In this document: piece by piece, positions 1 through 5,612 of the stretch
How positions within the stretch are numbered: the stretch's first letter is position 1
How the letters are laid out: the number at the start of each line of letters is the position of its first letter
Notes under the pieces: generated by a model
The model's database searches: none
Told to the model about the DNA's origin: nothing
Seen by the model: only the letters and a program-made list of their open reading frames with translations
Program-made: the position numbers and the translations under genes
Assembly: GCA_018268545.1 (NCBI GenBank)
Contig: JAFDWI010000040.1
Span: 1-6,888 of the forward strand
DNA length: 6,888 nucleotides
Direction of reading: 5' to 3'
From: Actinomycetota bacterium
GTDB lineage: Bacteria > Actinomycetota > Acidimicrobiia > Acidimicrobiales > Iamiaceae

Positions 1-32
1 GACCGATCGGATCGCTTGACCTGCGGCGGCTG

Positions 33-134
33 TTACTTGCCGGCTGCCCGCCGCTGGAAACGCGTGCGCTTGAGCATCTTCTTGTGCTTCTTCTTCCGCA
101 TGCGCTTACGGCGCTTCTTGACCAGAGATCCCAT
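33..134 (-). CDS. bS22-like small ribosomal protein (AURKAIP1/COX24 domain)
   Basis: A 33-residue, extremely basic protein starting MGSLVKKRRKRMRKKKHKK and ending RRAAGK before a TAA stop. About half of its residues are Lys or Arg, and it has no acidic residue. It matches the AURKAIP1/COX24-type mini-protein annotated across actinobacteria. In mycobacteria that protein was recognised structurally as a 30S subunit component and named bS22, so the likely role is binding 16S rRNA. The length equals the usual family length, so it is not a fragment. The start is the only ATG that gives the conserved MGS N-terminus. No good Shine-Dalgarno lies upstream (the bases before ATG read CGTCCTC), so initiation may be weakly SD-dependent or from a short leader. 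It stands alone, divergent from the tRNA-Gln gene. It is easily missed by gene finders because of its size. The identity rests on sequence pattern recalled from the family, not on a search. Confidence 0.85.
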   Translation of the reverse strand: MGSLVKKRRKRMRKKKHKKMLKRTRFQRRAAGK

Positions 135-277
135 GAGGACGACGCACGTACCAAACAACCGAGCGACCGGACCAATTCACCCGAACACGAAACCCACTCG
201 GCACCGACGACACGTGGCGCACCGAAATCGGCGGTTCCTCGTGATGATCCCGGAGCCGGTACCGTGGTGGGTTCCGA
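135..277. promoter_or_regulatory. Divergent intergenic region between bS22 gene and tRNA-Gln
   Basis: This spacer must hold the promoters of two outward-facing genes. Toward tRNA-Gln, TACCGT at 260-265 (inside a GGTACC palindrome) fits a TAnnnT -10 box about 12 nt before the mature tRNA 5' end. No convincing -35 is seen. Toward the bS22 gene, TACGTG (minus strand) ends 10 nt before the ATG and could be a -10 giving a very short leader, again without a clear -35. No further gene or repeat is visible here. The box assignments are guesses; only the need for two promoters is firm. Confidence 0.35.
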
Positions 278-349
278 TCGGGGGTCGTCCAATCGGCAGG
301 ACAACGGCCTTTGGAGCCGTGAATAGAGGTTCGAGCCCTCTCCCCCGAG
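278..349 (+). tRNA. tRNA-Gln (anticodon UUG, reads CAA)
   Basis: A complete 72-nt cloverleaf can be folded by hand. The acceptor TCGGGGG pairs with CCCCCGA and the D stem GTCC pairs with GGAC around an 8-nt loop containing GG. The anticodon stem is ACGGC/GCCGT with loop CTTTGGA, which places anticodon TTG at 311-313. The variable loop is 4 nt (GAAT), and the T stem AGAGG/CCTCT encloses TTCGAGC. All four stems are perfectly paired. The weak first pair U1-A72 and discriminator G73 are known glutamine identity features, which supports the call. A15 and U48 can form the Levitt pair. CCA is not encoded (the next bases are CTCT), so it must be added after transcription. The gene converges with the DUF2142 gene, which ends 40 nt downstream; no U-tract terminator is seen between them. 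Confidence 0.96.
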
Positions 350-389
350 CTCTCGTCGAATCAACCGACCGCCGTCAGACCGACCGTGG

Positions 390-1913
390 TCAGATCAACC
401 GCCACCACACCAGCAGGCGGATCAGCCAGAACGTGTTGAGCAGGATCAGCGCGCCGACCACACCCAGTTGCACTCGGCGCGAGGCGCTGCCCGCGCGGGT
501 CGGTCGGACACCGACGAGTCCGAGCAGCAGATAGGGGAGGAAGTAGCGGCCCTGGATACCGGAGATCACCGTTGCACCGGGCGGGTTCGATGCCAGGTAG
601 ATCCCGTAGACGACCACGACGATCCCTGCGCACACGATTGCCGCGGCGACGCCGCGTTCGAGACGCAACTGTCGTCGTAGTGCCGGTGAGGCCCGTTTGG
701 GCCGCCGGCTCGGTCCGCGGCCAAAGCGGGTGGGGAGTGGATCACAGATCCGGGCGACGACGAGCACGGCGAGACCGATGAGGGTGATCCACACCGGAAC
801 GGTCAGGACGTCGAGACCGAGGGGCGTGATCACCCCGCCGAGCAGGTAGCGGACCGCGTCGGAGATCATCAAGGTCCGCCACAGCGCGCCGGGCAGGATC
901 GTCAGATGCTGGTTCAGCCACTGCGCGGTGACGGCACTGTCCACCGGTGGGGTGTTCGTGATGTGCACCTTGGAGCTCACCCCGAGCGCCCACGCGCCAC
1001 CGCCGAGGGCGACGAGCCCGATCGTGATCGCCGACCAGATCGCCCGCCTTCGCACGGTGCCGAAAGCGGCGGTCGGCACGACGACCGCCAGCAACACCAG
1101 CGGTGTCGCGGCCGGCTTGCAGAGCGCCAGCAGGACGAACACGGCGGTGAGCCGGGCAAGCGAGCCGGTCGAGGCGCGCGTCGCCGCGGGACCTTCGGAT
1201 CGGCTGATGAGGCCGAGGGTCAGGGAAACCGCGGCGAGGGTGAGCGCGAAGCTGATCGGGTCGGCGCTCACACCGGCGGCACCGCCGATCGCGGTCGGGA
1301 CGAGCGCGACGGCCGCGGCGAACGGTCTGCCCCAGGGCAGGCGACGAAGCGCCCACCAGACGATCGACAGATACGCGACGAGTTGCGCGAGTCGAGCACC
1401 GTAGAGCCCGCCGAGTGCGCCGCCGATCGGTTTGCCGATCGCGTACCCGACCATCGCCGGCAGGTACGGGACGGGGCTGTTGATCTCGGCGTTCGAGATC
1501 GAGCCACCGCCGTACAACACGACGTCACGTCGACACGGGGGATTGGTCACGTGGTAGCGCCAACGGTCGGCCCGGTCCAGGCGTTGGGGCCTGTGGTCGA
1601 TGAGTGCCTGGAAGTTCGTGGTCGCCCGGTCGATCAACGCGACGTCGCAACCGTCGAGTCGGTACGCGGCATCGGTGTGACGGAAGCTCGGCGGGATCAC
1701 CGCACCCCGGTCGATCGTCGCGACGCGGCCGAGATGGGCAGGTTCGTCCAGCGGGCGGGACGGCGGCAGCAGGATCGCATGGCACAGGCCGAAGATCGCA
1801 CCGATCACGAGGAACAGCCGCGGCCAGTTGACGGTCCCGGTGCGCTCGTGGCGCGCGCCGCCGTCATCGTCCGCCGGCGTTCCCTCGCGTCGGTCTTCGG
1901 GGGTGACGGCCAC
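390..1913 (-). CDS. DUF2142 family polytopic membrane protein
   Basis: A 507-residue integral membrane protein. After a charged cytoplasmic N-terminus (residues 1-29) come roughly 11-12 hydrophobic segments, near 31-50, 149-166, 175-190, 196-212, 219-236, 251-266, 268-285, 291-310, 371-389, 421-441, 456-468 and 481-501. Right after the first segment lies RPLDEPAH (residues 53-60), and near the end GIQGRYFLP (452-460). Both are hallmarks of DUF2142 membrane proteins. An acidic pair just after the first helix also resembles GT-C glycosyltransferases, so a role in transferring a lipid-linked sugar in the envelope is plausible but inferred. A basic loop (about 395-420) should face the cytoplasm. 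The GTG start at 1913 lies 7 nt after a -10-like TACGCT. The reading frame stays open further upstream, but that part is antisense to glmU and is rejected. Residues 1-29 are not family-like, so a later start cannot be excluded, though no ATG or GTG sits nearer the first helix. Confidence 0.85.
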   Translation of the reverse strand: MAVTPEDRREGTPADDDGGARHERTGTVNWPRLFLVIGAIFGLCHAILLPPSRPLDEPAHLGRVATIDRGAVIPPSFRHTDAAYRLDGCDVALIDRATTNFQALIDHRPQRLDRADRWRYHVTNPPCRRDVVLYGGGSISNAEINSPVPYLPAMVGYAIGKPIGGALGGLYGARLAQLVAYLSIVWWALRRLPWGRPFAAAVALVPTAIGGAAGVSADPISFALTLAAVSLTLGLISRSEGPAATRASTGSLARLTAVFVLLALCKPAATPLVLLAVVVPTAAFGTVRRRAIWSAITIGLVALGGGAWALGVSSKVHITNTPPVDSAVTAQWLNQHLTILPGALWRTLMISDAVRYLLGGVITPLGLDVLTVPVWITLIGLAVLVVARICDPLPTRFGRGPSRRPKRASPALRRQLRLERGVAAAIVCAGIVVVVYGIYLASNPPGATVISGIQGRYFLPYLLLGLVGVRPTRAGSASRRVQLGVVGALILLNTFWLIRLLVWWRLI

Positions 1914-1920
1914 GCCGCGA

Positions 1921-1926
1921 AGCGTA
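1921..1926 (-). promoter_or_regulatory. Putative -10 box for the DUF2142 gene (leaderless)
   Basis: On the minus strand TACGCT fits the actinobacterial TAnnnT -10 pattern. It ends 7 nt before the GTG at 1913, so transcription would start at or next to the start codon. No TTGACA-like -35 is found at 16-19 nt. There is no Shine-Dalgarno before the GTG (the bases are TCGCGGC), which agrees with a leaderless mRNA. Confidence 0.45.
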
Positions 1927-1967
1927 GTGGTGGGTCCGGCGTCGGCCGGTGCTGTCGGTGCGCCGTG

Positions 1968-1973
1968 TAGAAC
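1968..1973 (+). promoter_or_regulatory. Putative -10 box for glmU (leaderless)
   Basis: TAGAAC (followed by T) is a -10-like hexamer ending exactly 7 nt before the GTG at 1981. This is the spacing expected when the first transcribed base is the start codon. No -35 match and no Shine-Dalgarno are visible in the short spacer. It mirrors the box on the opposite strand at 1921-1926. Confidence 0.45.
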
Positions 1974-1980
1974 TGATCCC

Positions 1981-3045
1981 GTGGACCCACGAACACGCGA
2001 GCTTGCGGTGATCGTTCTTGCGGCCGGCCAGGGCACCCGGATGCGTTCGGCGACACCCAAGCCCCTCCATGAGGTGGGCGGCCGCGCGATGGTGTTGCGC
2101 GTGCTCGATGCGGCCGCCGAGGTGCGACCCGATCGGATCGTCGTGGTCGTCGGACACGGTGCAGAGACGCTGGTCGCCACGGTCGGTGACGCGATGGGCT
2201 CGACCATCGAGTTCGCCGAACAGACCGAGCAACTCGGGACCGGCGACGCGGTCCGCGCCGCGCTCGACACGATCGCCCGCACCGGATCGGTGCGCGGTGA
2301 CATCGTCGTCCTGCCGGGCGACGCGCCGCTGCTGCGTGGTGAAAGCGTCGAGGCGTTCGTCGCGGCGCATCGGCTTCACGGTGCTGCGGCGACCGTGGTC
2401 ACCGCCCGGTTGGCGGATCCATCGGGCTACGGCCGGATCGTGCGCGGTGCCGATGACGGGGTGGTGGCTGTCGTGGAACACCGCGACGCGACCGACGAGC
2501 AGCGACGGATCGACGAGGTCAACACGTCGATGTACTGCTTCGACGCGGCGCTCCTCGCCGACGCGCTGGGTCGGATCGAGCCGGACAATGCCCAGGGGGA
2601 GTGGTATCTGACCGATGTCGTCGGTGTCTTGCACACCGACGGGCACCGGGTGCGGGCCCATCTGCTCGACGACGCCGCCGAGGCCGCCGGTGTCAACGAC
2701 CGTGCCCAACTCGCCGCGGCCGAGCAGGTGATCCGTCGCCGGATCAACGACCGTTGGTTGCGCGACGGGGTCACCATGATCGATCCCGCATCGACCTTCA
2801 TCGATTCGACGGTCCGGATCGGGCGGGACGTGGTGCTGCACCCCGGGGTCGTGCTCCGAGGAGCCGCCTCGATCGGTGACGACTGTGTGATCGGGCCACA
2901 CGCCGTCGTCGCCGGTGCGACCGTCGGGTCGGGATCGGTGATCGGCGCGTCTGCGGTCCTCGAATCGGGCGTGACCCTCGAAGCCGGATCGCGGGTCACA
3001 CCGCTGCAGCGTTGCGCCGCGGAGGACGACGGCGACCGACAGTAG
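1981..3045 (+). CDS. glmU: GlmU-type UDP-GlcNAc pyrophosphorylase, C-terminally short
   Basis: A 354-residue protein with a complete uridyltransferase domain. Visible motifs are LAAGQGTRM (13-21) with nucleotide-binding R20 and K27 of PKPLH, EQLGTGDA (83-90), LPGDAPL (111-117) with metal-binding D114, GYGRI (149-153), E166 of VEHRD, EVNTS (179-183), and NAQGEWYLTD (203-212) with the second metal ligand N203. This domain makes UDP-GlcNAc from UTP and GlcNAc-1-phosphate for peptidoglycan in the cytoplasm. From about residue 266 a left-handed beta-helix begins (IGRDVVL, IGDDCVIGP, GSVIGAS), but it stops near 340. E. coli GlmU has 456 residues, and its acetyltransferase residues (R333, K351, H363, Y366, N377) lie in the part absent here. 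The first activity therefore looks intact and the GlcN-1-phosphate acetyltransferase lost. The GTG start is chosen because it sits 7 nt after a -10-like box and gives a short N-terminus before LAVIVLAAG; GTG 2008 is an alternative. prs starts 38 nt downstream, so an operon is likely. Confidence 0.93.
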   Translation: MDPRTRELAVIVLAAGQGTRMRSATPKPLHEVGGRAMVLRVLDAAAEVRPDRIVVVVGHGAETLVATVGDAMGSTIEFAEQTEQLGTGDAVRAALDTIARTGSVRGDIVVLPGDAPLLRGESVEAFVAAHRLHGAAATVVTARLADPSGYGRIVRGADDGVVAVVEHRDATDEQRRIDEVNTSMYCFDAALLADALGRIEPDNAQGEWYLTDVVGVLHTDGHRVRAHLLDDAAEAAGVNDRAQLAAAEQVIRRRINDRWLRDGVTMIDPASTFIDSTVRIGRDVVLHPGVVLRGAASIGDDCVIGPHAVVAGATVGSGSVIGASAVLESGVTLEAGSRVTPLQRCAAEDDGDRQ

Positions 3046-3073
3046 GATCATCCGCCGGACGCGTCGACGAGTC

Positions 3074-3078
3074 GGGAG
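3074..3078 (+). promoter_or_regulatory. Ribosome binding site of prs
   Basis: GGGAG lies 5 nt before the ATG at 3084. It fixes the prs start and excludes the in-frame ATG at 3012, which would lie inside glmU and add 24 unrelated residues. Confidence 0.7.
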
Positions 3079-3083
3079 CACAG

Positions 3084-4058
3084 ATGGAGTTGGTCACCAA
3101 GAAGCGGCTGCAGGTCTACGCCGGGCGCGCGCACCCGCAACTGGCGGCCGACATCGCGACGGCGCTCGGCGTGGAGTTGGGTGAGACCAACTTGCGCGAG
3201 TTCGCGAACGGCGAGCTGCACTGCCGGTTCGGCCAGTCGCTGCGCGGCGCGGACGTGTTCGTTCTGCAGACCCACGGTGGCAAGGTCAACCATTCGATCA
3301 TGGAGCAACTCATCATGATCGATGCGGCCAAACGCGCCTCGGCCAAGCGGATCACCGCGGTCTGCCCGTACTACGGCTACTCCCGTCAGGACCGCAAGGC
3401 CGAAGGGCGAGAGCCGATCACCGCCAAGCTCGTTGCGGACATGCTCCAGGCGGCCGGTGCCGACCGGGTCGTGAGCGTCGATCTGCACACTGGACAGATC
3501 CAGGGTTTCTTCGACATCCCGGTCGATCATCTGACCGCGTTGCCGGTGCTCGAGGCGTACATCGCTGACAACGCGCCGGAGAACCCGGTCGTCGTCTCGC
3601 CCGACGCCGGTGGTGTCAAGGCGGCGAAGCGCTTCAGCACCCAGATCGGTGCCGACCTGGCGTTCGTCAACAAGTTCCGGCCCAAGGGCACCGCGAACCA
3701 GGTCGTCGCCGCCGACGTGATCGGTGATGTCGACGGTCGTCACTGCATCCTGTTGGACGACATGATCGACACGGCCGGGACGATCTGTGCGGCTGCGGAC
3801 ATCCTCGTCGAGCACGGGGCCGCTGATGTCTGGGTCATGGCGACCCATGCGGTGTTGAGCCCGCCTGCCGCGGAGCGTCTGGCGAGCAGCGCCGCGATCT
3901 CTCGGGTGGTGGTGACCGACACCCTGCCGCTCACCGACGACAAGCGGATCGACAAGCTCGAGGTGCTCTCGGTCGCGGATCTGATCGCGAAGGCGATCGA
4001 CGCGGTGTTCGAGGACGCGTCGGTGTCCGAGATCTTCGGTGGCGAAAACCAGAAGTGA
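3084..4058 (+). CDS. prs: Ribose-phosphate pyrophosphokinase (PRPP synthetase)
   Basis: A 324-residue protein of normal class I length. It transfers pyrophosphate from ATP to ribose-5-phosphate to give PRPP for purine, pyrimidine, histidine, tryptophan and NAD synthesis, in the cytoplasm. The two phosphoribosyltransferase-fold halves are recognisable. The N-terminal half has REFANGE (38-44), YYGYSRQDRK (96-105) and SVDLHTGQIQGFF (131-143) with the metal/ATP-binding His135. The C-terminal half has VVSPDAGG (170-177), the flexible-loop lysine K197 in VNKFRP, and the PRPP-binding loop ILLDDMIDTAGT (222-233). The start at 3084 has a GGGAG 5 nt upstream and gives the usual short N-terminus before the first strand. 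The gene lies 38 nt after glmU, the standard actinobacterial pairing, so the two probably share a transcript. Its 3' end is followed by a strong hairpin at 4087-4134 that may separate it from rplY. Nothing in the sequence looks degraded. Confidence 0.97.
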   Translation: MELVTKKRLQVYAGRAHPQLAADIATALGVELGETNLREFANGELHCRFGQSLRGADVFVLQTHGGKVNHSIMEQLIMIDAAKRASAKRITAVCPYYGYSRQDRKAEGREPITAKLVADMLQAAGADRVVSVDLHTGQIQGFFDIPVDHLTALPVLEAYIADNAPENPVVVSPDAGGVKAAKRFSTQIGADLAFVNKFRPKGTANQVVAADVIGDVDGRHCILLDDMIDTAGTICAAADILVEHGAADVWVMATHAVLSPPAAERLASSAAISRVVVTDTLPLTDDKRIDKLEVLSVADLIAKAIDAVFEDASVSEIFGGENQK

Positions 4059-4086
4059 GCCCGACCCGCCCGCGCCCGCGCCGAGC

Positions 4087-4134
4087 AACTTCGGGGGCTT
4101 GGGGTGGGTATACCCGACCCACGCCCCCGAAGTT
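4087..4134 (+). terminator. Large hairpin after prs, candidate terminator
   Basis: A perfect 12-bp inverted repeat, AACTTCGGGGGC (4087-4098) against GCCCCCGAAGTT (4123-4134), encloses a second 6-bp arm, GTGGGT (4104-4109) against ACCCAC (4117-4122). The apical loop is 7 nt and a 5-nt bulge (TTGGG) lies on the 5' side. It begins 28 nt after the prs stop. No T-run follows; the next bases are CGGTTCGG. As a terminator it would be of the T-poor kind proposed for high-GC actinobacteria. It could instead protect the 3' end or act on rplY. The structure is plain in the sequence; the function is inferred. Confidence 0.55.
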
Positions 4135-4185
4135 CGGTTCGGAGCGTCGGTCCGGGGTCGGCGTTTCGTGAGAGAACCGGCCGGG

Positions 4186-4213
4186 TTTGTAGGCTCGTTC
4201 CTCCACTTACGAT
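4186..4213 (+). promoter_or_regulatory. Putative rplY promoter
   Basis: TACGAT at 4208-4213 is a good -10 candidate. TTTGTA at 4186-4191, with 16 nt between, is a weak -35 candidate. Transcription would start near 4220 and give a leader of about 34 nt carrying the AGGAG at 4242. The position just downstream of the prs hairpin suits an independent transcription start for rplY-pth. This is assigned by pattern only. Confidence 0.4.
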
Positions 4214-4241
4214 CCTGCGCTCCGGCGCGACTTCCAGAAGT

Positions 4242-4253
4242 AGGAGATCCTCC
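4242..4253 (+). promoter_or_regulatory. rplY ribosome binding site with adjacent complementary CTCC
   Basis: AGGAG at 4242-4246 lies 7 nt before the ATG at 4254 and is the strongest Shine-Dalgarno in the window. GGAG (4243-4246) is followed after a 3-nt loop by CTCC (4250-4253), directly against the ATG. A small hairpin could therefore cover the ribosome binding site. With only 4 bp it may be of no consequence. Confidence 0.65.
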
Positions 4254-4889
4254 ATGGCTGAAGTCACCCTTGCTCTCACCACCGGCCGACAGCTCGGCTC
4301 CCGCCCCTCGAACCGCTTGCGTGCAACCGGCCAGGTTCCCGGCGTCGTGTACGGGCAGGGAATCGAACCGTTGCCGGTCGCGGTTGCCTGGAGCGACCTG
4401 CGCGCCGCGCTCTCGACCGAAGCCGGGCTGAACGCGCTCCTCGATCTGCAGATCGACGGCGAGACGCACCTCGCGATCGTCAAGGAACTCCAGCGCCACC
4501 CGGTGCGCCACACCGTCCACCATGTGGACTTCACGCTGATCGACCGCAACGCCGAGCTCCAGGTCGACGTGCCGGTGGTGATCGAGGGTGAAGCGATCGA
4601 GGTGACCCGCGAGAACGGCATCGTCGACCAGATCGTCTTCAACCTCGCCGTGTGGGCACGCCCCGAGCACATCCCGAACGAGCTCACCGTCGACATCTCC
4701 GGGCTCACGCTCGGTGAGTCGCTGCGTGTCACCGACATCGTGCTCCCCGACGGTGTCCGTACCGATGCCGACCCCGAAGAGCCCGTCGTCGTCACCTCGG
4801 TGACCCGTGCCGCGATGGCCGCGGCCGGCGCGGAGGACGCGGAGGGCGCAGGCGAGGCCGGCGGAGGCGACGACGAAGCGGAGTCCTGA
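4254..4889 (+). CDS. rplY: 50S ribosomal protein bL25 (CTC/TL5 type)
   Basis: A 211-residue two-domain bL25 of the long CTC/TL5 form. The N-terminal domain (about 1-93) binds 5S rRNA in the large subunit. It carries the conserved SNRLRATGQVPGVVYG stretch (19-34), KELQRHPV (77-84) and HHVDF (89-93). The C-terminal beta domain covers about 99-184 and includes VDVPVVIEGEAI (104-115). A 25-residue tail (186-211) rich in Ala, Gly, Glu and Asp is low-complexity and probably disordered; such tails are common in actinobacterial bL25. The start is set by an AGGAG 7 nt upstream and by the family's usual N-terminus. The gene follows prs after a 195-nt spacer with its own likely promoter and precedes pth closely, the classical order in actinobacteria. 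Short E. coli L25 has only the first domain, so the length here is normal for the phylum rather than a fusion. Confidence 0.95.
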   Translation: MAEVTLALTTGRQLGSRPSNRLRATGQVPGVVYGQGIEPLPVAVAWSDLRAALSTEAGLNALLDLQIDGETHLAIVKELQRHPVRHTVHHVDFTLIDRNAELQVDVPVVIEGEAIEVTRENGIVDQIVFNLAVWARPEHIPNELTVDISGLTLGESLRVTDIVLPDGVRTDADPEEPVVVTSVTRAAMAAAGAEDAEGAGEAGGGDDEAES

Positions 4890-5475
4890 TCGCCGAGGTA
4901 CGTCCGCCGACCACCTGATCGTCGGACTCGGCAATCCGGGCGATCGCTACGCCCACACCCGTCACAACGTCGGCGCGGAGGTCGTGGCGTGTCTCGCCGA
5001 ACGCCACGGGTCGGCCCTGCGCAGCTCCCGGCAGCAGGCGACCGTCGCCGAGGTCCGCATCGGTGGCGCGCTCGTGGTCCTTGCGTTCACCCAGACGTTC
5101 ATGAACGAGTCGGGTCGTTCGGTGCAGTTGCTCACGCGGCGTCACGGCGTGGAGGACCCGGCAACGATCGTGATCGTGCACGACGAACTCGATCTGCCCG
5201 TGGGTCGGGTGAAACTGAAGTCCGGCGGTGGGCTCGCCGGTCACAACGGCCTCAAGTCGATCGAAGCGCACCTCGGGACCCGTGATTTTCGCCGCGTTCG
5301 TATCGGCGTCGGCAAACCACCGGGGCAGATGATCGGTGCGGACTACGTGCTGCGACGCCCCGGGAAAGCCGAGCAGCTCGAACTCGACGTCGCGATCGCG
5401 CAGGCCGCCGATGCACTCGAGGCCATCGTGATCGAGGGCTTCGACGCCACCATGAACCGCGTCAACACCCGCTGA
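4807..5475 (+). CDS. pth: Peptidyl-tRNA hydrolase (start uncertain)
   Basis: This enzyme cleaves the ester bond of peptidyl-tRNAs released from stalled ribosomes, in the cytoplasm. Counted from a possible start at 4900, the protein has 191 residues, the usual family length. It shows IVGLGNPG (7-14) with N12, TRHNVG with catalytic H22, TQTFMNESG with N69, VHDELDLP with D95, and GHNGLKS with N116. DFRRVRIGVGKP (129-140) is also typical. All catalytic and tRNA-contacting residues are therefore present. The coordinates use GTG 4807, the only in-frame ATG, GTG or TTG before the domain. That start overlaps rplY by 83 nt, lacks a Shine-Dalgarno and adds 31 mostly Arg/Ala/Pro residues that look like out-of-frame rplY sequence. 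The real start is more likely the non-canonical ACG at 4900 (giving MSADHLIVGLGN) or CTG at 4915, reached by coupling from the rplY stop at 4889. A sequence error is also possible. The function is near certain; the start is not. Confidence 0.93.
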   Translation: MPRWPRPARRTRRAQARPAEATTKRSPDRRGTSADHLIVGLGNPGDRYAHTRHNVGAEVVACLAERHGSALRSSRQQATVAEVRIGGALVVLAFTQTFMNESGRSVQLLTRRHGVEDPATIVIVHDELDLPVGRVKLKSGGGLAGHNGLKSIEAHLGTRDFRRVRIGVGKPPGQMIGADYVLRRPGKAEQLELDVAIAQAADALEAIVIEGFDATMNRVNTR

Positions 5476-5484
5476 GACACCGAG

Positions 5485-5556
5485 CGCCCCCGGCAGGACT
5501 CGAACCTGCGCACACGGCTCCGGAGGCCGATGCTCTATCCGCTGAGCTACGGGGGC
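5485..5556 (-). tRNA. tRNA-Arg (anticodon CCG, reads CGG)
   Basis: A 72-nt cloverleaf on the minus strand. The acceptor GCCCCCG pairs with CGGGGGC and the D stem GCTC pairs with GAGC around AGCGGATA. The anticodon arm is TCGGC/GCCGT with loop CTCCGGA, which puts the anticodon at 5521-5523. The variable loop is GTGC, and the T stem GCAGG/CCTGC encloses TTCGAGT. The discriminator is G73, and CCA is not encoded. G15 and C48 can form the Levitt pair. The top pair of the anticodon stem (27-43) is a U-U mismatch; all other stem pairs are Watson-Crick. CGG is a heavily used arginine codon in this G+C-rich DNA. The gene lies 56 nt downstream of the P450 stop on the same strand and converges on pth, whose stop is only 9 nt from the tRNA 3' end. 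Confidence 0.96.
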
Positions 5557-5567
5557 TGGGACGGTTC

Positions 5568-5573
5568 AGCGTA
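5568..5573 (-). promoter_or_regulatory. Putative -10 box of tRNA-Arg
   Basis: On the minus strand TACGCT ends 11 nt before the mature 5' end of tRNA-Arg. It is the same hexamer as the candidate -10 of the DUF2142 gene. No -35 match is seen in the G+C-rich DNA upstream. It would let the tRNA be transcribed independently of the P450 gene. Confidence 0.35.
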
Positions 5574-5612
5574 GCAGCGGGGTGTCGGCGGTCCGCTGGT
5601 CGGAGCCGTGGT

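Noticed and set aside
906..1970. A 354-codon plus-strand open frame opposite the DUF2142 gene
   Set aside because: Its translation is a hydrophilic Arg/Asp/Gly-rich shadow. The minus strand has clear membrane helices and family motifs.
1914..2303. N-terminal extension of the DUF2142 protein by 130 residues
   Set aside because: The frame stays open, but the added part is Ser/Thr/Arg-rich sequence antisense to the glmU N-terminal coding region. The GTG at 1913 with its -10 box is a better start.
1864..3081. A 405-codon open frame on the minus strand opposite glmU
   Set aside because: It mirrors glmU codons. The product is rich in His, Arg, Asp and Gly with no domain, and it would abolish the promoter region between the divergent genes.
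4093..4108. Possible G-quadruplex (GGGGG, GGGG, GGG in a row)
   Set aside because: Only three G-tracts are close together, and their C-rich partners 3' of them favour the hairpin.
4039..4431. A 130-codon plus-strand frame spanning the prs-rplY spacer
   Set aside because: It runs through the hairpin and out of frame into rplY. There is no ribosome binding site, no motif, and the composition is typical of a shadow frame.
3048..4934. A 628-codon open frame on the minus strand across prs and rplY
   Set aside because: It is antisense to two well-supported genes. Its product is low-complexity, rich in Arg, Asp, Gly and Val, with no recognisable motif. Long antisense frames are usual in G+C-rich DNA because stop codons are rare.
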